Of a DNA stretch of 64,000 bases, positions 16,181-24,520 are shown piece by piece; the first letter of the stretch is position 1; each line of letters opens with the position of its first letter. The notes under the pieces were generated by a model. The model was not told the origin of the DNA and did not search any database. It worked only from the letters and a program-made list of their open reading frames with translations. The stretch comes from Bacillota bacterium (GTDB lineage: Bacteria > Bacillota > Clostridia > Lachnospirales > Lachnospiraceae), in assembly GCA_023391695.1 (NCBI GenBank), contig JAEWAK010000057.1, forward strand, positions 16,123 through 80,122, given 5' to 3'. The translations under genes were made by a program, and so were the position numbers.

Positions 16181-17094
16181 CAGCCGGTCTTTGCAAGAGA
16201 ATGTTTTGTTTCGCCATATATTTTGCGGCATTGTTCAAAGAATTCCAGATTTTCTTTCATAAACTGGCTCCCTTTCATGCAGACAAAATTAAATTCCCGG
16301 ACTGCTTCAAAATCAGACAACCGGATTTTTTGAAGCAATCCCCGGGATAATTCACTGCTGACGGCATTTTCGTAGATAAAGGTTATCCCAAGTCCTTTTT
16401 CTACAAGATTTTTAATCACATTCAGGTTTCCGATTTCAACTATATGGGAAAAGTTTTGAATCTTCTGGTTGTGTTCCAGCAATACCTGTTCCAGGACGCC
16501 CCGGGTGCCGCTCCCGATTTCTCTTACAATCAGACGCTGGGTAAAGATTTCATCAAAAGAAACCCTTCGTCCTGCGAATTCATGATGTACCGAACAAACA
16601 GGGATAAACCTGGCCGGTGTAAATAGTCTGGTGGTATATTCATTTTTATCAAGCTGTCCTTCTATAAATGCAAACTGGATAAGTCCCTGCTGCAATTTCT
16701 GCAGCAGGGTTTCCGTATTGTCAACCAGCATGGAAAAGGTTGTATCGGAAGCCTGTTCGATTAATTCGGACAGTATTTCAGGCATCACATATTCCCCGAT
16801 CGTAAGTGTCGCTCCAAAATAAATCTGTTTCACCCCTGTGTTCTTTTTTAGCATGTCCTCCACTTTATTCCAATCCGCTTTGGAAAGAAGCGTATATTTT
16901 TGGAGCTGTTCCCCATGGGGAGTTAAAATCAGGTTCTTCCCCTTATAATCGAAAAGCCTGCTGCCATAATGCTGTTCCAGATAGCGGATATGCTGGCTTA
17001 CTGCGGGTTGTGTAATACAAAGTTTCCGGGCCGTTTTTGTATAACTTTTTTCTTCACAAAGGGTGAGAAAGGTTTCTATCCTAAAATCCAGCAT
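16171..17094 (-). CDS. LysR family regulator (CysL/CbbR-like)
   Basis: The first 60 residues form a LysR helix-turn-helix (KSYTKTARKLCITQPAVSQH), followed by a periplasmic-binding-protein-like effector domain; total 307 residues. The minus-strand frame is open from 17112, but the ATG at 17094 (protein start MLDFRIETFL) matches the family and stands behind a GAAAGGA site. It is divergent from the sulfite/nitrite reductase gene, the usual position for the regulator of a target gene, so control of sulfur or nitrogen assimilation is likely. The effector is unknown. Confidence 0.88.
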   Translation of the reverse strand: MLDFRIETFLTLCEEKSYTKTARKLCITQPAVSQHIRYLEQHYGSRLFDYKGKNLILTPHGEQLQKYTLLSKADWNKVEDMLKKNTGVKQIYFGATLTIGEYVMPEILSELIEQASDTTFSMLVDNTETLLQKLQQGLIQFAFIEGQLDKNEYTTRLFTPARFIPVCSVHHEFAGRRVSFDEIFTQRLIVREIGSGTRGVLEQVLLEHNQKIQNFSHIVEIGNLNVIKNLVEKGLGITFIYENAVSSELSRGLLQKIRLSDFEAVREFNFVCMKGSQFMKENLEFFEQCRKIYGETKHSLAKTGCYK

Positions 17095-17172
17095 AAATTT
17101 TATTCCTTTCAATTATGGTATATGGATGTATTGAGAGATACCGGGTGAGTTTTATGAATGGTTTATTCTGTC

Positions 17173-17252
17173 AAGAGGCTGCTGCAAAAGTCATAATCCA
17201 TCTTACCTGGAGACCCAGGCACAGTAAATTAACATTTTTGCAACAGCTTCTT
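17173..17252. repeat. Imperfect 17-bp inverted repeat
   Basis: Arms AAGAGGCTGCTGCAAAA (17173-17189) and TTTTGCAACAGCTTCTT (17236-17252) pair with two G-U type mismatches around a 46-base loop that contains a further CCTGG/CCAGG stem. It lies in the LysR-reductase divergent region. It may be a small mobile-repeat remnant or an RNA hairpin. Confidence 0.45.
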
Positions 17253-17286
17253 GTTTCAGCGATTTAATTATAAGTTATTTTTATTG

Positions 17287-17340
17287 ATAAATAATTATTT
17301 ATAATTTTATTTTATTCTCATTCTGTGATAAAATCAAGTG
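17287..17340 (+). promoter_or_regulatory. Palindrome and candidate promoter of the reductase gene
   Basis: A perfect 16-bp AT palindrome, ataaataattatttat (17287-17302), sits in the divergent region, and TGATAAAAT at about 17327-17335 resembles an extended -10 element. LysR proteins bind short dyads in this position. The same TGATAAAAT string recurs before the genes at 38.4 kb and 47.3 kb. Confidence 0.4.
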
Positions 17341-17376
17341 ATTTGATAAAACTGTTAGAAACAAAGGAGCAAAGGG

Positions 17377-18981
17377 ATGATTGAATTTAATCAGAAATTA
17401 AAGGATGAGATAGCCCGTTTCCGTCAGGTGGGACACCAATTTTTAAAAAAAGAAATTACAACTGCGGAATTTAAAGGAGCATCAGGCGGGATGGGAGTTT
17501 ATGCACAGCGGGGAGGAGAAAAATTCATGCTGCGTTTAAGAATTCCTTCCGGCGTCTTAAGCCTGTCCCATCTGAAATTGATTACAGAATTTGCAAAACA
17601 ATACAAACTGGATACGATCCATCTTACTACCAGGCAGGCGGTGCAGCTTCATGACCTGGGGATAGACGAAGTATGTGATATCATGGAGGCAGCCATTGAC
17701 CACGGCTTGTATTCCAGGGGAAGCGGCGGTAATTTTCCAAGGAATGTAGCTCTCTCCCCTCTGTCCGGCGTAGAAAGCGGGGAAGCCTTTGATGTTACCC
17801 CCTATGCCCTGCAGGTGGGCAATTACCTGCTGGAACGGATTACGGAGTACCGTCTGCCAAGGAAATTAAAAATATCTTTTTCCAACAGTGACCGAGATTC
17901 AGCCAACAGTACCATTAATGACACCGGTTTCCTGGCGGTCACCTGCAACAAAAAGCCGTACTTTAAACTATACCTGGCCGGAGGGCTGGGGCCGAATCCT
18001 TCCATAGCCCTTAACTACGACGAATTAATTCCTCCGGAAGAGATTCTTTATTATGTGGAAGCGGTCATCCGGTTATTTATGGAAGAAGGGGATTATCAGA
18101 ACAAGGGAAGGGCAAGACTTCGTTATATACCGGGAAGAATGGGCAGGGATGCTTTTATGGAGTGCTATAAAAAACATCTTGCAAAAGTAAAGGAAGAGTT
18201 AGTATTTGAAGGCATAAAACCTGTCCTTGCAGAGGAAATGAAAGAAAACGGAAATGTGGATCTAAACCCACAGGAATACTTCAAAGAAAATAAATCAATA
18301 GAAAATAACATAACTGAAAACGACTGCCTGATACCCCAGAAGCAGAAAGGGCTGTATACCGTATTGATCCATCCGCTATGCGGACTGATGCCTGCGGATA
18401 CCCTTACAAAGATCCTGGCATTTTTCAACGACTGTGATAACCCGGATATGCGCCTTGGCATGTCGGAAAGTATGTATATCCGTAACCTCTCTGCAGATAA
18501 GGCGGAGGAACTGCTTGCTTTAACGAAAGAGGTAAGGCAGGTTTCCCGGATACAAAGAAGCGTAAGCTGTGTCGGTGTACCCACCTGCCAGATCGGCGTG
18601 GAACAAAGCCAGGAGTTATGTAAATCCATTTTAAAGCGTTTGGACGAAAAAAGGATTACCGGTGATTATCTGCCTTCCGTCCATATATCCGGGTGCGGTA
18701 ATTCCTGTGCCAGGCATCAGGTCAACGAAATTGGATTTGCAGGCGGTAAGAAGCGGGTCGGGGAAGCCGTGGAAGATGTTTTTGAATTGCATGTGGGCGG
18801 ACAGCATGGCAGGGATAATACCAAGTTTGGCCGGGCAGCCGGCATAATGAAAAAGGATGATATCCCTGAATTCATGGCTGAACTGGCGGAAGAACTGAAA
18901 CGGAATAAAATGTATTTTAAGGATTTTCTTGTGAAGCATTCCCGGAAATTCGATGAAATAGCAGGGAAATTCCTGGTTTAG
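17377..18981 (+). CDS. Siroheme-dependent sulfite/nitrite reductase, ferredoxin type
   Basis: The enzyme reduces sulfite to sulfide or nitrite to ammonia with six electrons. The 534-residue protein has two ferredoxin-like repeats and a C-terminal siroheme/4Fe-4S region whose cysteines are all present: Cys398 and Cys404 (CVGVPTC) and Cys440 and Cys444 (CGNSC). The siroheme-binding basic residues seem conserved (HLTTRQAVQL, RGSGGNFPRN). The ATG at 17377 has an AAAGGAGCAAAGGG site before it. Sulfite and nitrite reductases of this family cannot be separated by eye; the LysR neighbour fits either. The gene ends 8 bp from the convergent MATE gene. Confidence 0.85.
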   Translation: MIEFNQKLKDEIARFRQVGHQFLKKEITTAEFKGASGGMGVYAQRGGEKFMLRLRIPSGVLSLSHLKLITEFAKQYKLDTIHLTTRQAVQLHDLGIDEVCDIMEAAIDHGLYSRGSGGNFPRNVALSPLSGVESGEAFDVTPYALQVGNYLLERITEYRLPRKLKISFSNSDRDSANSTINDTGFLAVTCNKKPYFKLYLAGGLGPNPSIALNYDELIPPEEILYYVEAVIRLFMEEGDYQNKGRARLRYIPGRMGRDAFMECYKKHLAKVKEELVFEGIKPVLAEEMKENGNVDLNPQEYFKENKSIENNITENDCLIPQKQKGLYTVLIHPLCGLMPADTLTKILAFFNDCDNPDMRLGMSESMYIRNLSADKAEELLALTKEVRQVSRIQRSVSCVGVPTCQIGVEQSQELCKSILKRLDEKRITGDYLPSVHISGCGNSCARHQVNEIGFAGGKKRVGEAVEDVFELHVGGQHGRDNTKFGRAAGIMKKDDIPEFMAELAEELKRNKMYFKDFLVKHSRKFDEIAGKFLV

Positions 18982-18989
18982 GCGGTTTC

Positions 18990-20357
18990 TTAGAATTTTA
19001 TACCCGATTTAGTTTTTAATTCTCTTCCGACCATAACCGCCATGGTGCCAAAACAGGCGGCACCGCCTATAAAATTGGATACCGGCTCTGCCAGGAACAC
19101 TCCGGTTGTACCCAGGTTAAATAATCCCGGTAACAGCAAAGTAAGGGGAATTACAATAATTACTTTTCGAAGCAGGGAAAAGAAAACCGCCTGCTTGGCC
19201 TTTCCAAGAGCCACAAATACGGATTGCCCGGCAAACTGCAGGGACATCATAAAAAATCCGAAAAAGTATACTTTTAAGGAAGGCAGGGCTGCTCTGAGCA
19301 GCTCAGGATCCTGGCTGAACACCTGTATGAAAAATTGGGGAAATAAATTCAGGATGCCCCAGGCGATTACGGTATAAGTGATACAGACGGCAGACATGAA
19401 TTTGATGGCGGAACGGACCCGGCCATAGGCGCCCGCGCCGTAATTGTAACCCATAATAGGCTGGGCCCCGTTGGTTAAGCCGGAAACAGGCATGGATATT
19501 ACTTCCCGGATAGAATTAATAACGGTCATGGCACCGACATACAGGTCACCGCCGTAAAACCTGAGACTGGCATTGCATATGATCTGGACGGCCCCGTTGG
19601 TGACAGCCATCATGAATCCGGATAACCCAAGCATTACAATATTTTTAATCAGCTTTGGTTTTAATTTTAAATAAGGTAATTTTAATTTTAAGATTGCCTT
19701 TTTACTTGTCAGGAATAACAAGATCCATGCTGCGGATAAAAACTGTGAAATAACAGTTGCAACGGCAGCACCTTTTACTCCCATACCGAATCCAAAAATA
19801 AAAATAGGATCCAGGATTATATTGGCAATGGCTCCTACTAATACGGTCATCATCCCGGTTTTACCAAAACCCTGTGAATTGATAAAACTATTCATACCCA
19901 GTCCGATCATGACAAAAATATTTCCAAAAAGATAGATCGTCAGGTAATCATTGGCGAAAGGAAAAGTAGCGTCACTGGCTCCAAACAGGTACAGCATGGG
20001 TTTTTTAAAGATGAGCCCGGTTACGGTCAGTAAAATACCGGACAATACCAATAAGGTAAAAGAATTGCCCATTATCCTTTCCGCTTCTTCCTTATCTCCC
20101 CGGCCCCTGGCGATGGAACATAAAGGAGCACCTCCCATGCCGAATAAATTGGCAAAAGCAATGACAATTGTTATGATGGGAAGGGTAAGACCGATGGCTG
20201 TTAAGGATAACGTAGCCCCTTCGGACATTCTTCCAATGTAGATCCTGTCCACAACATTATACAAAACATTAATCAGCTGTGCCAGAGTCATGGGAAATGC
20301 AAGATTTAAAATATTTTTTATAATACTGCCTTTTGTAAAGTCGTTCTTCAAAGTCAT
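18990..20357 (-). CDS. MATE family multidrug efflux protein
   Basis: This is a cation-coupled exporter with about 12 membrane segments in two symmetrical halves. N-terminal features such as FPMTLAQLINVLYNVVDRIY and the later PIMGYNYGAG match MATE transporters. The frame begins at an ATG at 20378, but that codon has no ribosome-binding site; the next ATG, at 20357, follows GGAAAGAAG and gives the usual MTLKNDFTKGSI start (455 residues). The substrate is unknown. Confidence 0.87.
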   Translation of the reverse strand: MTLKNDFTKGSIIKNILNLAFPMTLAQLINVLYNVVDRIYIGRMSEGATLSLTAIGLTLPIITIVIAFANLFGMGGAPLCSIARGRGDKEEAERIMGNSFTLLVLSGILLTVTGLIFKKPMLYLFGASDATFPFANDYLTIYLFGNIFVMIGLGMNSFINSQGFGKTGMMTVLVGAIANIILDPIFIFGFGMGVKGAAVATVISQFLSAAWILLFLTSKKAILKLKLPYLKLKPKLIKNIVMLGLSGFMMAVTNGAVQIICNASLRFYGGDLYVGAMTVINSIREVISMPVSGLTNGAQPIMGYNYGAGAYGRVRSAIKFMSAVCITYTVIAWGILNLFPQFFIQVFSQDPELLRAALPSLKVYFFGFFMMSLQFAGQSVFVALGKAKQAVFFSLLRKVIIVIPLTLLLPGLFNLGTTGVFLAEPVSNFIGGAACFGTMAVMVGRELKTKSGIKF

Positions 20358-20378
20358 TCTTCTTTCCGTGTCAAACAT

Positions 20379-20725
20379 GATATAGTTACTGATAGAATCG
20401 GTTTAATTCAAAGTGGTATTTAAAAAACGGTATGGCATTTTATTTATTTTACCATATTTATTAAGAGCAGGTAAAGTATTTATCAAAAAAGTATTTATCA
20501 AATAAGTATTTGTATGTTACAGTTCGGACAGAGAATCGGAAACAAAGAAATGGACCGTTAATAAAATAAATATAATTTCAACAAGTATGTATCCCCAAAT
20601 TTGAGTAATAATAATGAAAAATAATGATTTAAACTAACAGGAGTGCCCCGGTATCCAGACGGAGGCAAAACTGCCTGTTCAGCGTTAATTATGTTTTGCG
20701 TTAATTATGCTTGGAGGAGAATACA
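20379..20725. other. Intergenic region with three short direct repeats
   Basis: Between the divergent MATE and amino-acid permease genes, the motif AAGTATTT(A)TCAA occurs three times with a 15-bp period (20474, 20489, 20504; the third copy is degenerate). This spacing is not a multiple of the helical turn, so it may simply be a slippage product, or it may be a regulator site. A TATAAT lies at 20571-20576 without a clear -35 partner. Nothing else was recognised. Confidence 0.4.
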
Positions 20726-22252
20726 TTGAAGAATAAAGAAAAAGGTTTATCTGCACTGCATCTGACCATGCTGGCATTAGGGACGGTAATAGGCGGTTCA
20801 TTTTTTCTGGGATCGGCTGTTGCTATAAATTCTGCGGGACCGTCTATTATGATATCTTATATTTTAGGAGGAGTGCTGGTATATTATATACTTTTTGCCC
20901 TTTCAGAAATGACCGTAGCCAATCCCGATTCCGGTTCCTTTCGGACCTTTGCGGCAGAAGCTTATGGGCAGGGAACCGGATTTGTAGTCGGCTGGGTATA
21001 TTGGACGGGCATGGTTTTGGCCATGTCCAGTGAAGCCACTGCCATATCCATTTTAGTTAAGGAATGGATTCCGGGTATCTCCATACCGTTACTCGGGGCC
21101 TTTATCATTATCGGTGTGACATTATTAAATCTTTTAGGAGCCAGTAAATTAAGTAAACTGGAAAGCGGGCTTGCGGCCATAAAAGTTCTGACTATTCTGG
21201 CCTTTATTATTATAGCTGTTTTATTAATTACAGGTCTGTTTCCCGGCACCCCGGCAGTGGGGGCCGGGGAACTGACCCGGGAATCCTTTATGCCGGGTGG
21301 GATTAAAGGTCTGGCCGGAAGCATGTTAATCGTCGTGTTTGCTTATGCGGGCTTTGAAATAATCGGCCTTGCTGCCTCGGAAGCCGAAAATCCGCAGGAG
21401 ACCGTACCGAAAGCCATAAGATACACGGTTATAAGCCTGGTAGGCTTTTATATATTATCCGTTGCCGTAATGCTTCCCCTCATTCCTACCAATGAGGTCA
21501 ACGAAGCAACCAGTCCCATGGTAGCCGCATTGAACCGGTTTGGAATCACCTGGGCAGGTTCCGTTCTCAGTCTGGTTTTAATTACGGCCATACTTTCTAC
21601 CATGCTGGCCGCCATGTTTGGCCTTGGCAGAATGATCCGTTCCCTGGCAGATGACGGACTGGCTCCGCACCTGTTAAAAGATAATACGGATGTTCCGTAC
21701 CGGGGTATCGTATTTTCCGGAATTTCCATGCTCCTTGGGCTTGGATTGGGATTACTCTTACCGCGGTTATATCTATTTTTAATCAGTGCCGGCGGTTTCG
21801 CCCTGCTTTTTACTTACGTCATTATTATGGCAACCCATATCCGTTTCCGTAAAAAGTACGGATGTCCCGAGGGTAAGTGTAAACTGGGTGGTTTTCCTTA
21901 TTCTTCTTTATTTGTTTTAATCGTACTGATTATTGCTATTGCAAGTATGCCCTTCATTAAGGGACAGGGAACCGGCTTAATTGCAGGAATTGTAATGATA
22001 GTATTATATTCCCTGTGTTATATTGGGATGAAATTATTCCACTTTATGGGCGGTAAAGATCCTGCCCCAGCCGGGAGGTATAAACGAAAGTATCAGAACG
22101 GTTTAACTGCTGAATTTTCAGAAGAATTATCCGGCATTATTGAGAAACAGCAAAATGCCGGCCAGGAGGGGGCACAGGTACCTGATACGGAAAAGCAGGC
22201 AGCTGACACAGAGGACTGTCCATCCTGTACAAAAAAAAGTAACAAGCCGTAA
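20726..22252 (+). CDS. APC superfamily amino-acid permease
   Basis: This is an amino-acid importer or exchanger of the amino acid-polyamine-organocation superfamily with about 12 membrane segments. The conserved first helix contains LALGTVIGGSFFLGSA, and helix 6 contains AYAGFEIIGLAASEAENP. The frame is open from a TTG at 20711, but the site TTGGAGGAGA (20711-20720) is itself the ribosome-binding site, so the TTG at 20726 is the start (508 residues). The C-terminal 50 residues are hydrophilic and contain a CPSC motif of unknown role. The substrate cannot be predicted. Confidence 0.85.
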   Translation: MKNKEKGLSALHLTMLALGTVIGGSFFLGSAVAINSAGPSIMISYILGGVLVYYILFALSEMTVANPDSGSFRTFAAEAYGQGTGFVVGWVYWTGMVLAMSSEATAISILVKEWIPGISIPLLGAFIIIGVTLLNLLGASKLSKLESGLAAIKVLTILAFIIIAVLLITGLFPGTPAVGAGELTRESFMPGGIKGLAGSMLIVVFAYAGFEIIGLAASEAENPQETVPKAIRYTVISLVGFYILSVAVMLPLIPTNEVNEATSPMVAALNRFGITWAGSVLSLVLITAILSTMLAAMFGLGRMIRSLADDGLAPHLLKDNTDVPYRGIVFSGISMLLGLGLGLLLPRLYLFLISAGGFALLFTYVIIMATHIRFRKKYGCPEGKCKLGGFPYSSLFVLIVLIIAIASMPFIKGQGTGLIAGIVMIVLYSLCYIGMKLFHFMGGKDPAPAGRYKRKYQNGLTAEFSEELSGIIEKQQNAGQEGAQVPDTEKQAADTEDCPSCTKKSNKP

Positions 22253-22410
22253 TTCCCTATAATGCATTTGGATATAAGGCCGATATATACAGGAAAAGGG
22301 GTAGTGTGAATGCCGCTTAAGCGGTATCATGTTGTGAAGGTTGAAAAACAAAAGCATTTTCTCAATATCCTGATTTGTACGTGTGCCAGGGTGCACAGAT
22401 GGGAGTTAAT

Positions 22411-22887
22411 ATGCAGATAAGTAATACAAATATTTTATTTACCGGGTACCAGGGGAATAATATATTATCCGGCCAGGAAAAAAAACAGGCAAAAAGCCCA
22501 AATGAAATGATAAAAGAAGCCATGGATAAAGCTTTGGATTATACGGAGGAGGAAGAAAATCAGTTAAACGCAAGTATTTCCCAAAAGTTAAAATCCGGTG
22601 CCAAATTAACGCCGGAGGAGATACGTTATCTTCAGAAAAAGAATCCAATGCTGTATATGAAGATTTTAATGCTGGAAAAAAAGAGGGAAATTCTGGAGAG
22701 AAAGCTGAAAAACTGTAAGTCGAAAGAGGAAGTAAATGATATCCTTGCACGGGAAGTAAGTATGATTAATAAGGACGATCCGGATAAAGAAATGAAACTG
22801 AAATCAATTCTGAATACAGAAAAAGAATTTAAGAAAACGGATTATTACAAACGGCTGCCTGACCGGCAGAAAAAACTCCATTCTTGA
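22411..22887 (+). CDS. Conserved-looking small charged protein, function unknown
   Basis: I do not recognise this 158-residue protein. It is rich in lysine and glutamate, strongly helical in appearance from residue 25 onward, and has no signal peptide or membrane segment. The ATG at 22411 follows GGGAG (22401-22405) at good spacing; the longer frame from 22375 lacks a site. A 12-bp palindrome, ccgcttaagcgg (22313-22324), lies 90 bp upstream and could be part of its promoter region or of a terminator for the permease. Confidence 0.6.
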   Translation: MQISNTNILFTGYQGNNILSGQEKKQAKSPNEMIKEAMDKALDYTEEEENQLNASISQKLKSGAKLTPEEIRYLQKKNPMLYMKILMLEKKREILERKLKNCKSKEEVNDILAREVSMINKDDPDKEMKLKSILNTEKEFKKTDYYKRLPDRQKKLHS

Positions 22888-22935
22888 CTATATTAAGTGT
22901 ATAAAGCATAATAGTTATAAGAATTGGAGGTTCAT

Positions 22936-23475
22936 ATGACAAAATGGATGCAGCACTTAAAAACAATTAATCATCACAAATGGCTGGTCCTGAAGTATTG
23001 CTTTCGGGCCGGTTTATATAAACAGGGTATTCTCCATGATTTATCAAAGTATTCCTGGGTGGAATTTTCGGTGGGGGCGAAATATTATCAGGGAGACCGC
23101 AGCCCCAATAATGCGGAACGGGAAATTAAGGGATACAGCCTTGCGTGGCTTCATCATAAAGGCAGAAACAAACATCATCTGGAATACTGGATCGATTACA
23201 GTTTAAATGAAGGAACCCCTATGGCCGGTATGAAAATGCCGGTCAAATATGTGGTAGAAATGTTCTGTGACCGAATTGCCGCAAGTAAAAATTATAACAG
23301 GGAAAAATATACCGATGCGGATCCCCTGGTTTATTTTAAGGCATCCAAGGAACATTATTTAATCAATAAGGATACCGGGAGATTACTCGAAAAACTATTG
23401 ACCATGTTAAAAGAGGAGGGGGAAGATGCTACTTTCCGGTATATCAGGAAGGAGCTTTTAGTAAAGGGTTATTGA
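22936..23475 (+). CDS. DUF5662 family protein
   Basis: The 179-residue protein matches the DUF5662 family, widespread in Clostridia, through the conserved stretches KQGILHDLSKYS, GDRSPNNAEREIKGYS and WLHHKGRNKHHLEYW. The many conserved histidines and aspartates suggest an HD-like metal site, which is inference. The frame opens at TTG 22924, but TTGGAGGTT is the ribosome-binding site and the ATG at 22936 is the start. Its biochemical role is not known. Confidence 0.8.
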   Translation: MTKWMQHLKTINHHKWLVLKYCFRAGLYKQGILHDLSKYSWVEFSVGAKYYQGDRSPNNAEREIKGYSLAWLHHKGRNKHHLEYWIDYSLNEGTPMAGMKMPVKYVVEMFCDRIAASKNYNREKYTDADPLVYFKASKEHYLINKDTGRLLEKLLTMLKEEGEDATFRYIRKELLVKGY

Positions 23476-23507
23476 TGAAATTTACAAAATTCGTCATATT
23501 TTTTAAT

Positions 23508-23561
23508 TTTACCTATTTTTAACGATCAATTTACATGCCCTTAACATTCGATTAATATACT
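23508..23561 (+). promoter_or_regulatory. PhoP-box-like direct repeats and -10 element of ppx-ppk1
   Basis: Four hexamers of the TT(T/A)A(C/A)N type stand in a row: TTTACC (23508), TTTAAC (23518), TTTACA (23530) and TTAACA (23541), at 10-12-bp intervals. A TATACT -10 element follows at 23556-23561. In Firmicutes, PhoP binds TT(A/C/T)ACA direct repeats on one helix face, overlapping the -35 region. The polyphosphate genes behind it make phosphate control plausible. The repeats are seen; PhoP binding is inference. Confidence 0.55.
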
Positions 23562-23613
23562 TTGTTGTGGATACGAAAGAAAGTATTACTTACGTGAATA
23601 GGAGGCTTTCTAT

Positions 23614-24519
23614 ATGATTTGTGCAATTATAGATCTAGGGTCTAATACCATCCGGCTATGTGTTTATGAATATAATGATTCCCATATGAAATCATTACTG
23701 GAAAAGAAAACAATGGCCGGCCTTGCCAATTATATAAAGAATGAAAAGCTAAGCAGCAGCGGAGTCGAAAGGGCTTGTGAAATCCTGAAAGATTTTTCGG
23801 ATATATTAAAGAATTTTCAGGTAGATGCAGGGAATATCCATGTATTTGCCACTGCGTCTTTAAGAAATATAGTAAATACCAAAGAAGTAATCGGAATGAT
23901 AAAAGATTCCACGGGTTATGAGGTGGAGCTTTTGTCAGGGGAAGAAGAAGCAACCCTTGATTTTATCGGTGCCACCAAAGCAATTGACTGTGAGAACGGG
24001 GTTTTGGTAGACATAGGCGGAGGCAGTACGGAAATTGTGGCATTCGCCGACAAAGAAATCAAACTTGCTACCAGTATGCCCATCGGATCCCTGAATTTAT
24101 ATGTAAAACATGTTAAAAAGATTATTCCAAAAGAAGAGGAAAGGAATGTTATCAGGCGGACGGTACTGGATAACCTGGAAGCCTTAGAGTTTGAAAGACA
24201 GAGTTTCCCCACCATCTGCGGTGTCGGCGGTACCATAAGGGCTGCCGCCAAATTAAGTAATCATATATTTAAACTGCCGAAAAAAAATGTCAACATCGAA
24301 GCTTATCATATAAAAAAAATACTGGAATTAATTCACAACAGCCATAAAAATACTTTAACTCCCGTACTGCAAAATATACCCGACCGGGTGCATACCATAA
24401 TTCCGGGGCTTATTATTGTGGATACGGTCATGGACTATTTTCACAGTGAAAATATCATAGTAAGCAAATTTGGCATAAGAGAAGGATATTTTTACGAAAG
24501 AATCCTGAAAGGAGAATAG
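23614..24519 (+). CDS. ppx: Exopolyphosphatase / guanosine pentaphosphate phosphatase family
   Basis: The enzyme hydrolyses polyphosphate chains (or pppGpp). The ASKHA-type phosphate-binding motifs are present: AIIDLGSNTIRL at the N-terminus, SGEEEATLDFIGA near residue 110, and LVDIGGGSTEIV near residue 135. At 301 residues it is a short, single-module member without the C-terminal HD domain of longer homologues. The ATG at 23614 follows TAGGAGG. One base separates its stop codon from the ppk1 start, so the two form an operon of polyphosphate synthesis and breakdown. Confidence 0.88.
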   Translation: MICAIIDLGSNTIRLCVYEYNDSHMKSLLEKKTMAGLANYIKNEKLSSSGVERACEILKDFSDILKNFQVDAGNIHVFATASLRNIVNTKEVIGMIKDSTGYEVELLSGEEEATLDFIGATKAIDCENGVLVDIGGGSTEIVAFADKEIKLATSMPIGSLNLYVKHVKKIIPKEEERNVIRRTVLDNLEALEFERQSFPTICGVGGTIRAAAKLSNHIFKLPKKNVNIEAYHIKKILELIHNSHKNTLTPVLQNIPDRVHTIIPGLIIVDTVMDYFHSENIIVSKFGIREGYFYERILKGE

Positions 24520-24520
24520 T

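Noticed and set aside
20641..20725. T-box or other amino-acid riboswitch before the APC permease
   Set aside because: No T-box motif and no terminator/antiterminator pair were seen; only a small GGCA/TGCC hairpin.
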